Assembly (NCBI RefSeq): GCF_020736845.1
Contig: NZ_JAFFQR010000008.1
Span: forward strand, 1-64,000
Reading direction: 5' to 3'
DNA length: 64,000 nucleotides
Source of the DNA: Paenibacillus farraposensis
GTDB taxonomy: Bacteria; Bacillota; Bacilli; Paenibacillales; Paenibacillaceae
Of this stretch, positions 53,005 to 61,642 are shown piece after piece (the first letter of the stretch is position 1; each line of letters starts with the position of its first letter). The translations under genes and the position numbers were made by a program. The notes below the pieces were generated by a model, which was not told the origin of the DNA, did no database searches, and saw only the letters and a list, made by a program, of their open reading frames with translations.

Positions 53005-55986
53005 CTAGTCAGCTGACTTCACTTGGACTAGCGGATACTCTTTCCCATCGACCGTAACCGTGCTGGCATTGTCCAGCTCCAGCCGTTGCCAAATGGTCAG
53101 CAGCGTACGATAAGGATACTTTTTCAAATCATACTTAATCGGTGCCTTAGTATCTGTGTTTGCTCCAGTATCTGAACCTGTGCCCTGGTTAGCCGTTGTT
53201 TCAGGAGTAGCAGCGGACGTTGTATTACCTGTAGCTTTATCGGCTGTTATACCGTTACCCTCTCCAGAAGTTCCCGGTGTCTTACCTCCTGTAGCGGCAT
53301 TGCCGTTTTTTGCATCACCAGGCTGTCCCTTGCCTGTTTTATCAATTGCATCCTTGTCGTTCTGTTCAGCAAGCGTAAAATTTTCGTACGAATGCTCCTG
53401 TTGATCCGCACCGATAATGACAAGTTTTGAAGGCTTAAATGCTGCCTGTTCTGCCGATGTTTGAAACGCAAACAACAGCTTGACCATTCTCGTAGTCGAC
53501 TTGGTGTTGGATAAATGGGTCACTATCGCCTTTGGCTCCACTTTTGCAGGTACTGTAGGCTCTGCTGCAGGCTGCTGCACAGGCTTTGGAGCCCTAGCAG
53601 GCGCAGGCGTATTGCCAGAGCCGATCACCCCGGCAACTTTCAGGCCGCTCAGCGTACCTGCAATAACAATCAGCACGATTCCCGAGATGATGCCGCCTTT
53701 GCGAAAGCGACGCAGCGTTTTGACCAGAGACGTATCCGTCTCGCGCTTCGCTGACAGGTAGAAATTTTTGAAGACCGGATTTGCGGGTTCAAAATATTGA
53801 CGCCACAGCGTTTTTTTGTGAAGGCCCTCGCGCCCTTCCTTTTGGAAAAACAAAAGCAAGGCGCGTCGGTAGGCCGGTTCAAAACCGCCCCGCGGCGTAG
53901 CAAATTCAGGCTGTCCCTCGGACCAGCGGATAAAACGAAACATCGTATCGTTATCTTTCGCCCATTTGCGGACAGAGCTGACCAGACGGGCAAAATCCAA
54001 CATGCCTTCGCCCGGACCGTCAGAGCGGTAAAATGCGGGCAGCAACCGGGCAAAATGGCCTTCCGTCAGCTGCTGAGGCAGCCAGCCATATGCCCAGTCT
54101 TGCACCTTCTCTACCTCGGTCGGCTCCAGGCCGTCCAGTACCGATGGTTCCGGATTCTCCGTGCTGAACCAGTCATAAGCCGCTATCAGACGCACCGCTT
54201 GTCCCTTGAGAGGAGCGGGCAGCTTGCCGACCCATTGTACCAGATCAGGCCGGGTGAAGAACGGGATTTGTACGACCTGGTCAGGTGATATTTCTTTAAG
54301 CTCTACTTCGGTAAGCAGATACCGATTGGACGCTTCCTGCAAGCGCTCCGTCAATCCGGATTGCTCCAATGGGGAACGTTTCGCTTCGGCAGCGCTGCTG
54401 TCCCATTGATGCAAGCGTTGATGGATGGCGGCCACAGCCTCTACCGGCTTTCTTTCGGCACGTAATCTGCCCAGCAATGCGGATTCAGCCAGCTGTTGAA
54501 AATCGGCATTCGCTGACACTTCGATATACCGGCTGCCCCATTCGTGCACGACAGCCAGCAGTCCCTTTACATCCTGTGTTCTCTTTATCTGACTGTCCAT
54601 GTAAGGAATGAACAACATTTGGGTAAGCGCCGGATTACCCAGCACCTTTGTAAAATACGCCTTGCCTAACGACGGATTCTCTTCAATGGTATGATAAATA
54701 TACGTTACGACTTCCGTATTTCTGGCGGTATAGGCGTTATTCAGCGAGCGGATCAAATATTCGACCAGTCGATTTTCGCTCGTGCGAGCATGAACCTTAT
54801 AATAGTCCTTAAAGCAATCGACCAAACCTGCCTCTGGAATATATCCATCCTTTACACGGTCGAATTCGTGATCAAAGAATGATAAGAACAGATTATCCAG
54901 CTGCATTTTTCGCGGCAGCGCAGCAGGTGGCGATAAATAATCAGTCAGGCTTCGCAACACAGCGACTCGCTGTTCGTTATATAATGCGCGCTCTCCCTGT
55001 TCGATCCTGTACAGCGTAACGAGCTCATGATAGCTGGATAGCATCAGGTTTCGCCCTGCGTCCATATCTGTCAGCATTTGCTCGGCAAATTTGAAGAAAT
55101 CGTCCGGCGTCCCGCCATGAAACAGTGTGCGAGCAATCCAGTCAAAATAAGGCTGTTTTATCTGCTCTGCATCCACATTAAGGATTCGAACATTGCCGGT
55201 CAGGTCAAATACAAAATCCTTGTCCACATTCCGGTCCCCAGGCCGTATACTGAAAGGCTCCACAAACATCAAGTGAATCCCTTTCCTGCTGTTCGGTTCT
55301 TTGGCATATGTAAGAAATCCGATTTTATTACGAAATGCGTAAGGTAAAGCCGCATACAGCACACCGAGCAGCAGCTTGGCTGAAGATGCTACCGCCTCTG
55401 CCGGAACATTCAGTGCGACATATACCTTTTTGCGCCCCGTCGCCGACATCATAACAGCGTATAAAAGCTGCTTGAATACTTCTTGGCTGAGCTTCAATTG
55501 AGTCAGCACCGCAGACGGGTCGATTGACGGAAATACACTTTCACCCGGCAGACGCTCCAATTCCGCCAATTCCGTTCCCTGCTCAATGTCATGGACATCG
55601 ACAAAGGATGTGTTCAGCCACTGTTTGTAATCAGACGGAGATTCACCATGTCCGGCCGGAATCACATAGTTATGCGTGAAAAAGGCGCTCCGCAGCCCGG
55701 TAAAATCCGTCGCTTTATAGATGCCTCGTCCCAGCACGACATCCCCGGATTCTGTCCGTACCAGATGCATAGCTTCAGGATAGACGCTCTCTTCCTTCTC
55801 GCCACGCGCTGTTAAGGCAGCAGGCGCATCATATACGCATAAAGGATGGAGCACCTTTTTTATAAAGGAAGCATCCAGCCCTTTGGAGTTGGCCACCGTA
55901 TCGAAGCCTTCCGTGGGACGGAAAATTCCACGCCGTTCCCGGGTGTACATTTGCTGCTGAATCAAATGAGAGGCAGAAAAACTCAC
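53005..55986 (-). CDS. GAP1-type (GTPase-associated protein 1) membrane-anchored protein
   Basis: 993 aa. The N-terminus (SASHLIQQQMYTRERRGIFR, then TEGFDTVANSKGLDASFIKK) matches what I know as the GAP1 N-terminal type-2 domain. It is followed by a middle domain (about 190-450) and a long helical region to about 740. A single membrane segment GIISGIVLIVIAGTLSG lies near residues 767-785, after a large cytosolic part. Beyond it is a Pro/Ala-rich linker, a small domain, a Gly/Asn/Thr-rich low-complexity stretch (about 905-955) and a C-terminal YPYRTLLTIWQRLEL segment. The start overlaps the GTPase gene stop (ATGA). GAP1 proteins accompany specialised GTPases in predicted conflict systems, and the biochemical role is unknown. 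Confidence 0.8.
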   Translation of the reverse strand: MSFSASHLIQQQMYTRERRGIFRPTEGFDTVANSKGLDASFIKKVLHPLCVYDAPAALTARGEKEESVYPEAMHLVRTESGDVVLGRGIYKATDFTGLRSAFFTHNYVIPAGHGESPSDYKQWLNTSFVDVHDIEQGTELAELERLPGESVFPSIDPSAVLTQLKLSQEVFKQLLYAVMMSATGRKKVYVALNVPAEAVASSAKLLLGVLYAALPYAFRNKIGFLTYAKEPNSRKGIHLMFVEPFSIRPGDRNVDKDFVFDLTGNVRILNVDAEQIKQPYFDWIARTLFHGGTPDDFFKFAEQMLTDMDAGRNLMLSSYHELVTLYRIEQGERALYNEQRVAVLRSLTDYLSPPAALPRKMQLDNLFLSFFDHEFDRVKDGYIPEAGLVDCFKDYYKVHARTSENRLVEYLIRSLNNAYTARNTEVVTYIYHTIEENPSLGKAYFTKVLGNPALTQMLFIPYMDSQIKRTQDVKGLLAVVHEWGSRYIEVSANADFQQLAESALLGRLRAERKPVEAVAAIHQRLHQWDSSAAEAKRSPLEQSGLTERLQEASNRYLLTEVELKEISPDQVVQIPFFTRPDLVQWVGKLPAPLKGQAVRLIAAYDWFSTENPEPSVLDGLEPTEVEKVQDWAYGWLPQQLTEGHFARLLPAFYRSDGPGEGMLDFARLVSSVRKWAKDNDTMFRFIRWSEGQPEFATPRGGFEPAYRRALLLFFQKEGREGLHKKTLWRQYFEPANPVFKNFYLSAKRETDTSLVKTLRRFRKGGIISGIVLIVIAGTLSGLKVAGVIGSGNTPAPARAPKPVQQPAAEPTVPAKVEPKAIVTHLSNTKSTTRMVKLLFAFQTSAEQAAFKPSKLVIIGADQQEHSYENFTLAEQNDKDAIDKTGKGQPGDAKNGNAATGGKTPGTSGEGNGITADKATGNTTSAATPETTANQGTGSDTGANTDTKAPIKYDLKKYPYRTLLTIWQRLELDNASTVTVDGKEYPLVQVKSAD

Positions 55987-57248
55987 TGTGATTCTCTCCC
56001 CTCAATGTACTTTAATTTGTAGAGCAGCCAGATGAATGGCTCATCCACACGGATCGGGCTAACCAGACCTTGCAGCTTTTGCTCGACCGGATTGCTGCCC
56101 AAGGCAGAAACCGCAAAATAGGCCGTATTTGTAAAATATACATCCATCGTGCCTTTGAACGGCTTATCCACCTTCTCGATAAAGCGCCGGACCTCGCCAT
56201 CAATGTTCGCGAACTCATCCAAATCCACATACTTGCGATGCTCCATCGGATTAAAAATGTTGCTGTTCGTCTTGATGTAGGTGCCTTCGTCATCTGCCAG
56301 CGCAGTAAGCATATCGCTTTTGGTCAGGACGACTGCGGTCGGAATATCTGTTTTCCCCTTTTCCTGATAAGCGATAAAATCACCGAACAGCGTAAGGACG
56401 ACATCACGCGGTTCATCATATTGCGACACCCATTCACCCGGCTTGTCACCAAGGTTGATCTTAATACGCTCCCGAATCGAGCGAATTTGCAGCGGATCGA
56501 CCATAAACAAAATACCCGCCGAATTTTTAATATGCTGTCCGTGCAGCCCCAGGTAGTCCTGATCGACCATTCCCTCGCCGGCCACATCAAAAAATACCAG
56601 CGTCAGCGGCGGCTTTTCCTCATCCTTAAATACAAACTGGAAAATAAAAGGCTCCTGCATCTTTTCTTTTTGTGTCGATGTAAGCAGATCGCCCCGTTCA
56701 AACAGCGGTTCCTCATACATGCTGCGGAATTTGCGGCTGATCTCTGTATTGAGCGGCATGCAGGCTGCATCAAAATGATCGGCCGTCGTATGCTGCAAGG
56801 TGTGGATCAGGGAGGTCATATAAACCGATTTTCCAGCCTGCGAAGCCCCAATAATCGAAATAATATTACTTGGCACCTTGCCTGCAGTCACAGGCAGCCC
56901 GTTATGACAGTGCGGACACAAGCGATGACGCGTCAGCTCACCATAACGGTCCGTCAGACCTGTCAGTATATGATCGGAATATAATCGATGCTCCTCGGGG
57001 ACATCATGGGGATGAAGAATCGCCTCCATATCATGCACGCTGTCCAAGCCGAAGCGTTCCCGATATTTATTCAACAGCTCATCTTCCCCCAAAGCATAGT
57101 CCTCGTCATCTTCACGATGATGAGAGGCACGGAAAACCACTTCCTCCGGTGAAAATTTACTAAAGCAATACGGGCACACAATATCATAAAATAATGGCCT
57201 TGGCGCGGCCTGAGGCTTTCTTCGGAATAAATTGTTAAGAAAACTCAT
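55983..57248 (-). CDS. Zinc-ribbon P-loop GTPase (DO-GTPase-like)
   Basis: 421 aa. Two CxxC pairs, DIVCPYCFSKFSPE (about residue 24) and HRLCPHCHNGLPVT (about 110), probably form one split zinc ribbon. The P-loop GASQAGKSVYMTSLIHTL comes immediately after. VFFDVAGEGMVDQDYL supplies the DxxG switch II, and VVLTKSDML the base-recognition (N/T)KxD. This is a TRAFAC-like GTPase of the type that accompanies GAP1 proteins. It overlaps the GAP1 gene by 4 bp and is 16 bp after the beta-rich gene, so the two are made together. It is probably the nucleotide-driven switch of the operon, cytoplasmic and tethered through GAP1. Confidence 0.85.
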   Translation of the reverse strand: MSFLNNLFRRKPQAAPRPLFYDIVCPYCFSKFSPEEVVFRASHHREDDEDYALGEDELLNKYRERFGLDSVHDMEAILHPHDVPEEHRLYSDHILTGLTDRYGELTRHRLCPHCHNGLPVTAGKVPSNIISIIGASQAGKSVYMTSLIHTLQHTTADHFDAACMPLNTEISRKFRSMYEEPLFERGDLLTSTQKEKMQEPFIFQFVFKDEEKPPLTLVFFDVAGEGMVDQDYLGLHGQHIKNSAGILFMVDPLQIRSIRERIKINLGDKPGEWVSQYDEPRDVVLTLFGDFIAYQEKGKTDIPTAVVLTKSDMLTALADDEGTYIKTNSNIFNPMEHRKYVDLDEFANIDGEVRRFIEKVDKPFKGTMDVYFTNTAYFAVSALGSNPVEQKLQGLVSPIRVDEPFIWLLYKLKYIEGRESQ

Positions 57249-57264
57249 CGGTTGCGGCCTCCTT

Positions 57265-57921
57265 TCATTCAGGAACTAATTCATATATCGTGCCATATTT
57301 CTGGCCGTCCGTAAAAAACAACCGCACATATTCGTCTCCGCCCACTTCAATCGCGGGCAACACATTCCGTCCTGCCGCAAAAGGTGACGTGAACGGATAC
57401 AAGGTTCCATCCTCACGGTCTGCCGGATAACCGCCACGCTTCTTCACATAGCACAGCGCCTTCTGTGGAACAGGAACTTCGGCTGTCACCTGGATCTGGA
57501 CTGTTTTACGGCTGCGAAACCAGCTTTTTTTGTGGTGAACCGCATATCTGATTTTAGCTCTGCCCGTGCTCAGCTCCAACTGATTGGCTCCGTCCGACTG
57601 ACAGATTACAAAAGTATCGCCATCCCCACGGACAGCCGGATACACGGTATAGCGTACGCGTCCAAACCCTTCTACTCTGTCACGGTAACTGCCAGCCGCC
57701 TTATACTCCTCACGTGTAAAAAGTTTCAGGCTTGAAAGAGGCGGTAAGCCTTGACTCACCTGCTGTCCCTCCATACCCGGATCAGATAATTGCTTCGCAA
57801 TATATACCACAGCTGCGCCCTCAGGCCACTGCCAGCGAAGCACAACCCGGTTGTCGTCCATTTTGTGTCTCAGCTCCGATATGACAGGATCACCCGGCTG
57901 TGCATCCCTATATTGCATCAT
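57265..57921 (-). CDS. Beta-rich accessory protein of the GTPase operon
   Basis: 218 aa, no signal peptide or membrane segment. The first half (ISELRHKMDDNRVVLRWQWP, EGAAVVYIAKQLSDPG, VRYTVYPAVRGDGDTFVICQ) has the strand pattern of a fibronectin type III-like domain. The second half (RAKIRYAVHHKKSWFRSRKT, VQIQVTAEVPVPQKALCYVK) looks like another beta-sandwich. There are no catalytic motifs. It lies between the vWA and GTPase genes with 15-16 bp gaps. I infer a protein-protein interaction or adaptor role and do not recognise the family. Confidence 0.7.
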   Translation of the reverse strand: MMQYRDAQPGDPVISELRHKMDDNRVVLRWQWPEGAAVVYIAKQLSDPGMEGQQVSQGLPPLSSLKLFTREEYKAAGSYRDRVEGFGRVRYTVYPAVRGDGDTFVICQSDGANQLELSTGRAKIRYAVHHKKSWFRSRKTVQIQVTAEVPVPQKALCYVKKRGGYPADREDGTLYPFTSPFAAGRNVLPAIEVGGDEYVRLFFTDGQKYGTIYELVPE

Positions 57922-57936
57922 TTCCAGCCTCCTGTT

Positions 57937-59235
57937 CTAAAATCCACTGCTGCGTCGATTGCGCTGCGGACCTTCCGGTACCCCTCTCCGCCGGCCTGAC
58001 GGCGCACCCGGGCTTCCTCCACCGGAGGATCGGCGCGTATTTTCCGCAATCGGAAAAATAAATGAAGAGACAGCGATAAGAGCCGCCAGTACGAGCGCCG
58101 CCAGCAAACGAATCATCAGATCACCGATTGACGAGCCGGACAGTCCCTTTTCCAAGATGAGACCAGCGAGCAACCCGGCCGGAGCCCCGCCAATCGCAAA
58201 ATTCCGTGCCAAAAAGCGATTATCGAACATCAATCCAAGAGCCAGGCCCAATAATACTCCGATCATGACCAAAGCCGTTACACGATAAATGGCAAAATAC
58301 AGACTGTCCGCATATTCACCTGTTCGCTCCGTTACCAGTGTACGATCACCTATTCTGTCGTAAATTTTACCAAACGCTTGAGTAAGAGCTTGAGCGTTGG
58401 CTACATTCGAATAAGTTCCCCCTGTCAGATTAGCAATATTTTGCAATAATGCGATACCGTCCGCTTGAGCCAGCTTCAGGCCGATGGTATTAATCGGAAT
58501 CTGGCGGGCGATAAAAGGAGCCAAGGCTTGTTGGGTGTCCAGCTTACTAAAGCCGTCGGACAGCATAATGACAAGCGAACCTTTTTCCATATTGCCCTGG
58601 GTTTCGATCTCTTTCATCGTCTCGTCCAGCGCAAGCCCGATCTCTGTACCGCCTGATATAATGGTCTGCATACTATCGATTTTAGCATAAACCACCTGCT
58701 TCTCTGCGTCTGTGCCAATTGGAGTAAACGGCTGAACCAAATGCGCAGTGGATTCAAAGGAAACAATGGCCACCCGCTTGTCTCCATTCATTTGTCCAAT
58801 CAGGCTCTTGGCAGCTGACAGCCGTTCATTACCAGGATCTGTATCCTGCATACTTCCCGAATTATCGATCACAAGCACAAGGTCCTGTACACTTTTGTGA
58901 CCTTCCGGGTTAACCTGATAGCCCAGTTCCAACAGCAGGCCTGCCACAAACAACATGACCAGCGTAGCGGGTACCAACAGCTTCCAGGATAGCCCTGAGT
59001 AGCGCTGCCGCCATGAATGTCCGTTCAGCTGTGGTGAAATCAATTCGCCGATAAAACATCCCAGACCAATGCATAGCGCCATGATGCCAAAATACAGCCC
59101 AATCACGATAATATGCGACCAGTGTCCTATCCATTGGTGAAGAATAATTTCTCCTAAAATGAAGCCCACTACAGCCCCCAGCAAGCCGAACAGCAGCAGG
59201 AGAACATTGAATTTACGCTGCTTCATAAGAATCAT
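57937..59235 (-). CDS. Membrane-anchored von Willebrand factor A domain protein
   Basis: 432 aa. Three N-terminal membrane segments (about 8-28, 37-58, 82-102). The vWA domain (about 118-300) has a complete MIDAS: DLVLVIDNSGSMQDTDPGNE (DxSxS), Thr in ISGGTEIGLALDE and Asp in VIMLSDGFSKLD. Further hydrophobic segments follow at about 320-400, then an Arg/Gly/Pro-rich tail (SGRRRGVPEGPQRNRRSSGF) likely to be disordered and cytoplasmic. vWA proteins act as metal-dependent scaffolds. In this operon it could assemble the GTPase/GAP1 complex at the membrane (inference). The gap to the upstream gene is 37 bp. Confidence 0.85.
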   Translation of the reverse strand: MILMKQRKFNVLLLLFGLLGAVVGFILGEIILHQWIGHWSHIIVIGLYFGIMALCIGLGCFIGELISPQLNGHSWRQRYSGLSWKLLVPATLVMLFVAGLLLELGYQVNPEGHKSVQDLVLVIDNSGSMQDTDPGNERLSAAKSLIGQMNGDKRVAIVSFESTAHLVQPFTPIGTDAEKQVVYAKIDSMQTIISGGTEIGLALDETMKEIETQGNMEKGSLVIMLSDGFSKLDTQQALAPFIARQIPINTIGLKLAQADGIALLQNIANLTGGTYSNVANAQALTQAFGKIYDRIGDRTLVTERTGEYADSLYFAIYRVTALVMIGVLLGLALGLMFDNRFLARNFAIGGAPAGLLAGLILEKGLSGSSIGDLMIRLLAALVLAALIAVSSFIFPIAENTRRSSGGGSPGAPSGRRRGVPEGPQRNRRSSGF

Positions 59236-59272
59236 TGCTTCCTTCCATCTTTAAAATAAGATTAACAAAGGG

Positions 59273-61639
59273 CTACCGCAGCTCCGGCAACCGATCCGCG
59301 GCAATTCCGTGAAACTCAAAACCGTTCGCAATATATGTCTCATAATATGTCTTGCCGTTGCGATAAACCATCAGATCCTCCAGATGAAAGCCGCCCATCA
59401 AATGCAGCTTTTCCACCCCGCTGCTACGGCGTTCATGCACAAAACCGAGCTTGTAAATACGCGAGGTAATGTCTACATCCATCGCATAGGGAAGAAATTC
59501 GCCTTCATAGTCACCGAAGAAATACTTTTCTTCATACCGATGCTCATGGGTGTAGTCCAGCAAACGCACGTTAATTCCGCCATGCTCCTCTAATGTTTGG
59601 TACAGCTTTTTAAACAGCTCATCCTGTGGAACGACCAGCCGATTTTCATAGGCAGCAGCTACATTGGCACGACGCAGCAGTTCCTCTTCGAATGTCTGAT
59701 TAAATGGCTGTGAGCTGAGGATCAAGGTACGGCAGGTCTGTATAAGCCGATCCACTAGGGAGGACAGGCCTTCGTCCAGCAATCCTGACACGGGCCCCAT
59801 ATGGCGATGATCAAATAATACGGATTTTCCCCGCTTCGTTTCCAGCTCATGCATGACATCCTCGGTCACACGCTCGTAATACTCGAACAGATTTTGACCT
59901 GTGTAACTGTCAGCCTGGCGAATACTGTCACTGGCAGCCTGATGCAATTCACGCTCCAAGTTGACCAACTGTACCGTAACATGCTTTGCCTGTGCGTGCC
60001 ATTTTTCAAGTGCCAGCTCATAGCGGCGCAATAGCTCCAAATCCGCTTGAATCCGCAGCATGTGCAGCTTATGTCCATAGACTGTCTCGGTCAGGTAACG
60101 GATCAGGCTGCGCACATTATGCTTATCCATAAGCGGCAACCGCTGGAAAGGCTGATCTTCCACCCGCCCGCTATAGAGGGTGTCCAGCTCGGCAGCACTA
60201 ATCTGTAAATCATTCGACGTATCACGAATCATTCCCCGAATAGCCGCAAGCACATTTCCCGGTTTATTTTCATCCGTCCAGTCTGCCAGTTCAAATGAAC
60301 CGATCCCGGGATGCTCCTTCGCAGCCGCATGTACAGCCGACTGCAAATGCAGCTCCGCCTGAAAATCGTTCAGACGTTGGTGTACGGCCCGTTCACAATT
60401 ATCACGGAAAAAGGCTTCACAGCCCTGACCAAACAAGGCTTCTTCCGCCTCACGCAAGGTCATTCGCTTTAACGAGCCATAGCTGGCTCCACTGGTCATC
60501 AGCGCGCTCATGTCCATAATTGCCTCATTGCCAGGCACAAGTTCATTGCACGTACGACTGCGCTCGCCGGCATCAAGACCAAAATAAGTCAGTTTGTCCC
60601 GCACTTCCCACTCCCGCTCCGTTCTCATACGTGCCAACAGCTTCACATAAAAATGATACAGCACCGTCAGCGCGATCGACTGGTTGGGGCGCTTGACCCG
60701 GGAAAATCCGGCCGACACATAGCCCTGCCGCCCGGATTCTGTCATGATGTTGTTCTTAAACGATGTATTATTGTAGCCTCCATCCTGTGACCGGTAGGAA
60801 TCTCCTGCCTGATAGCGATTTTTGAGAAGCTGGATATGACAAATGATGTCGCAGCTCTCGCGCAGGCTATTCGGCACGGTTATACCACGCTCATTCTTGT
60901 CGGACAGCACATAGACCAGATCGAACAACGGCGACGGGGCATGGGATACCGGGATGGTCAATTTGTCCTCGGTCATATGGAGCGGTGCCGTAAACGTATA
61001 CTCCGGGCTCTGGATATAGTCCAGTTCCCGCATAAAAGCAACGGACACTGCGCTGCTGTAACCGAATTGGGCAGCCTGATCCCCTTCACTCATCAACACA
61101 TACAAATCCATCTGTACAGACTTGAAGGATTGGGCGAAGATGTATTCCGCCAACAGCGTAATCTCGGGAACCAATACATTCATCGGATCATCGGCTTTCG
61201 TCAAGATCGACAGATGGACACGCTCAAACGAGGAATACAATCGGCCGTAATCCGCCAAATGCCCGCTTGCGCGGCGCAGCGCGGTGTTAAGCTCAATCAG
61301 CTGCAATTCATGTGTATAAAAAGCCTGATGCAAATCGCGGCGGATCGTTTTGTGGCTGCTTTCCTCCGATACCGCCACCGTATGCGTTATAGCACCCACG
61401 GAACGTTCTTCAGCCCCTTGCTCTTCCTGCGAGCGAATCTGAATATACGTTACCCCTGTGCTGTTATCCCACTTGGTCCGGTTGATATCTGCAATGGTGT
61501 TCATCACCGCTTCCATACCGTCACCGATAAAAAGAAACACGGACGGGAAATGAATGCTGCTGCGTCCATCCCCGCTTCCGATAAATTGGTCCTCTGCGGC
61601 TGCATAGTCAGCCGCAAAACGTAACAGCTGCTCTCTCAT
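59273..61639 (-). CDS. Divergent tubulin-like protein of the GTPase operon
   Basis: 788 aa. The N-terminal third has the landmarks of bacterial tubulin-like (Tubulin_2) proteins in a degenerate form: FPSVFLFIGDGMEAVMNTIA (first strand and T1 region), VQMDLYVLMSEGDQAAQFGY, VSVAFMRELDYIQSPEYTFT (the family's NAYAxxxELDY block) and SPLFDLVYVLSDKNERG. The GGTGSG nucleotide-binding loop of FtsZ/tubulin is not present, so GTP binding is doubtful. The rest is mostly helical and acidic with no recognised motif. It ends 3 bp after the upstream tubulin-like gene, so the two are probably translated as a pair and may heterodimerise. The tubulin link is my inference from pattern, not a firm match. Confidence 0.55.
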   Translation of the reverse strand: MREQLLRFAADYAAAEDQFIGSGDGRSSIHFPSVFLFIGDGMEAVMNTIADINRTKWDNSTGVTYIQIRSQEEQGAEERSVGAITHTVAVSEESSHKTIRRDLHQAFYTHELQLIELNTALRRASGHLADYGRLYSSFERVHLSILTKADDPMNVLVPEITLLAEYIFAQSFKSVQMDLYVLMSEGDQAAQFGYSSAVSVAFMRELDYIQSPEYTFTAPLHMTEDKLTIPVSHAPSPLFDLVYVLSDKNERGITVPNSLRESCDIICHIQLLKNRYQAGDSYRSQDGGYNNTSFKNNIMTESGRQGYVSAGFSRVKRPNQSIALTVLYHFYVKLLARMRTEREWEVRDKLTYFGLDAGERSRTCNELVPGNEAIMDMSALMTSGASYGSLKRMTLREAEEALFGQGCEAFFRDNCERAVHQRLNDFQAELHLQSAVHAAAKEHPGIGSFELADWTDENKPGNVLAAIRGMIRDTSNDLQISAAELDTLYSGRVEDQPFQRLPLMDKHNVRSLIRYLTETVYGHKLHMLRIQADLELLRRYELALEKWHAQAKHVTVQLVNLERELHQAASDSIRQADSYTGQNLFEYYERVTEDVMHELETKRGKSVLFDHRHMGPVSGLLDEGLSSLVDRLIQTCRTLILSSQPFNQTFEEELLRRANVAAAYENRLVVPQDELFKKLYQTLEEHGGINVRLLDYTHEHRYEEKYFFGDYEGEFLPYAMDVDITSRIYKLGFVHERRSSGVEKLHLMGGFHLEDLMVYRNGKTYYETYIANGFEFHGIAADRLPELR

Positions 61640-61642
61640 ACT

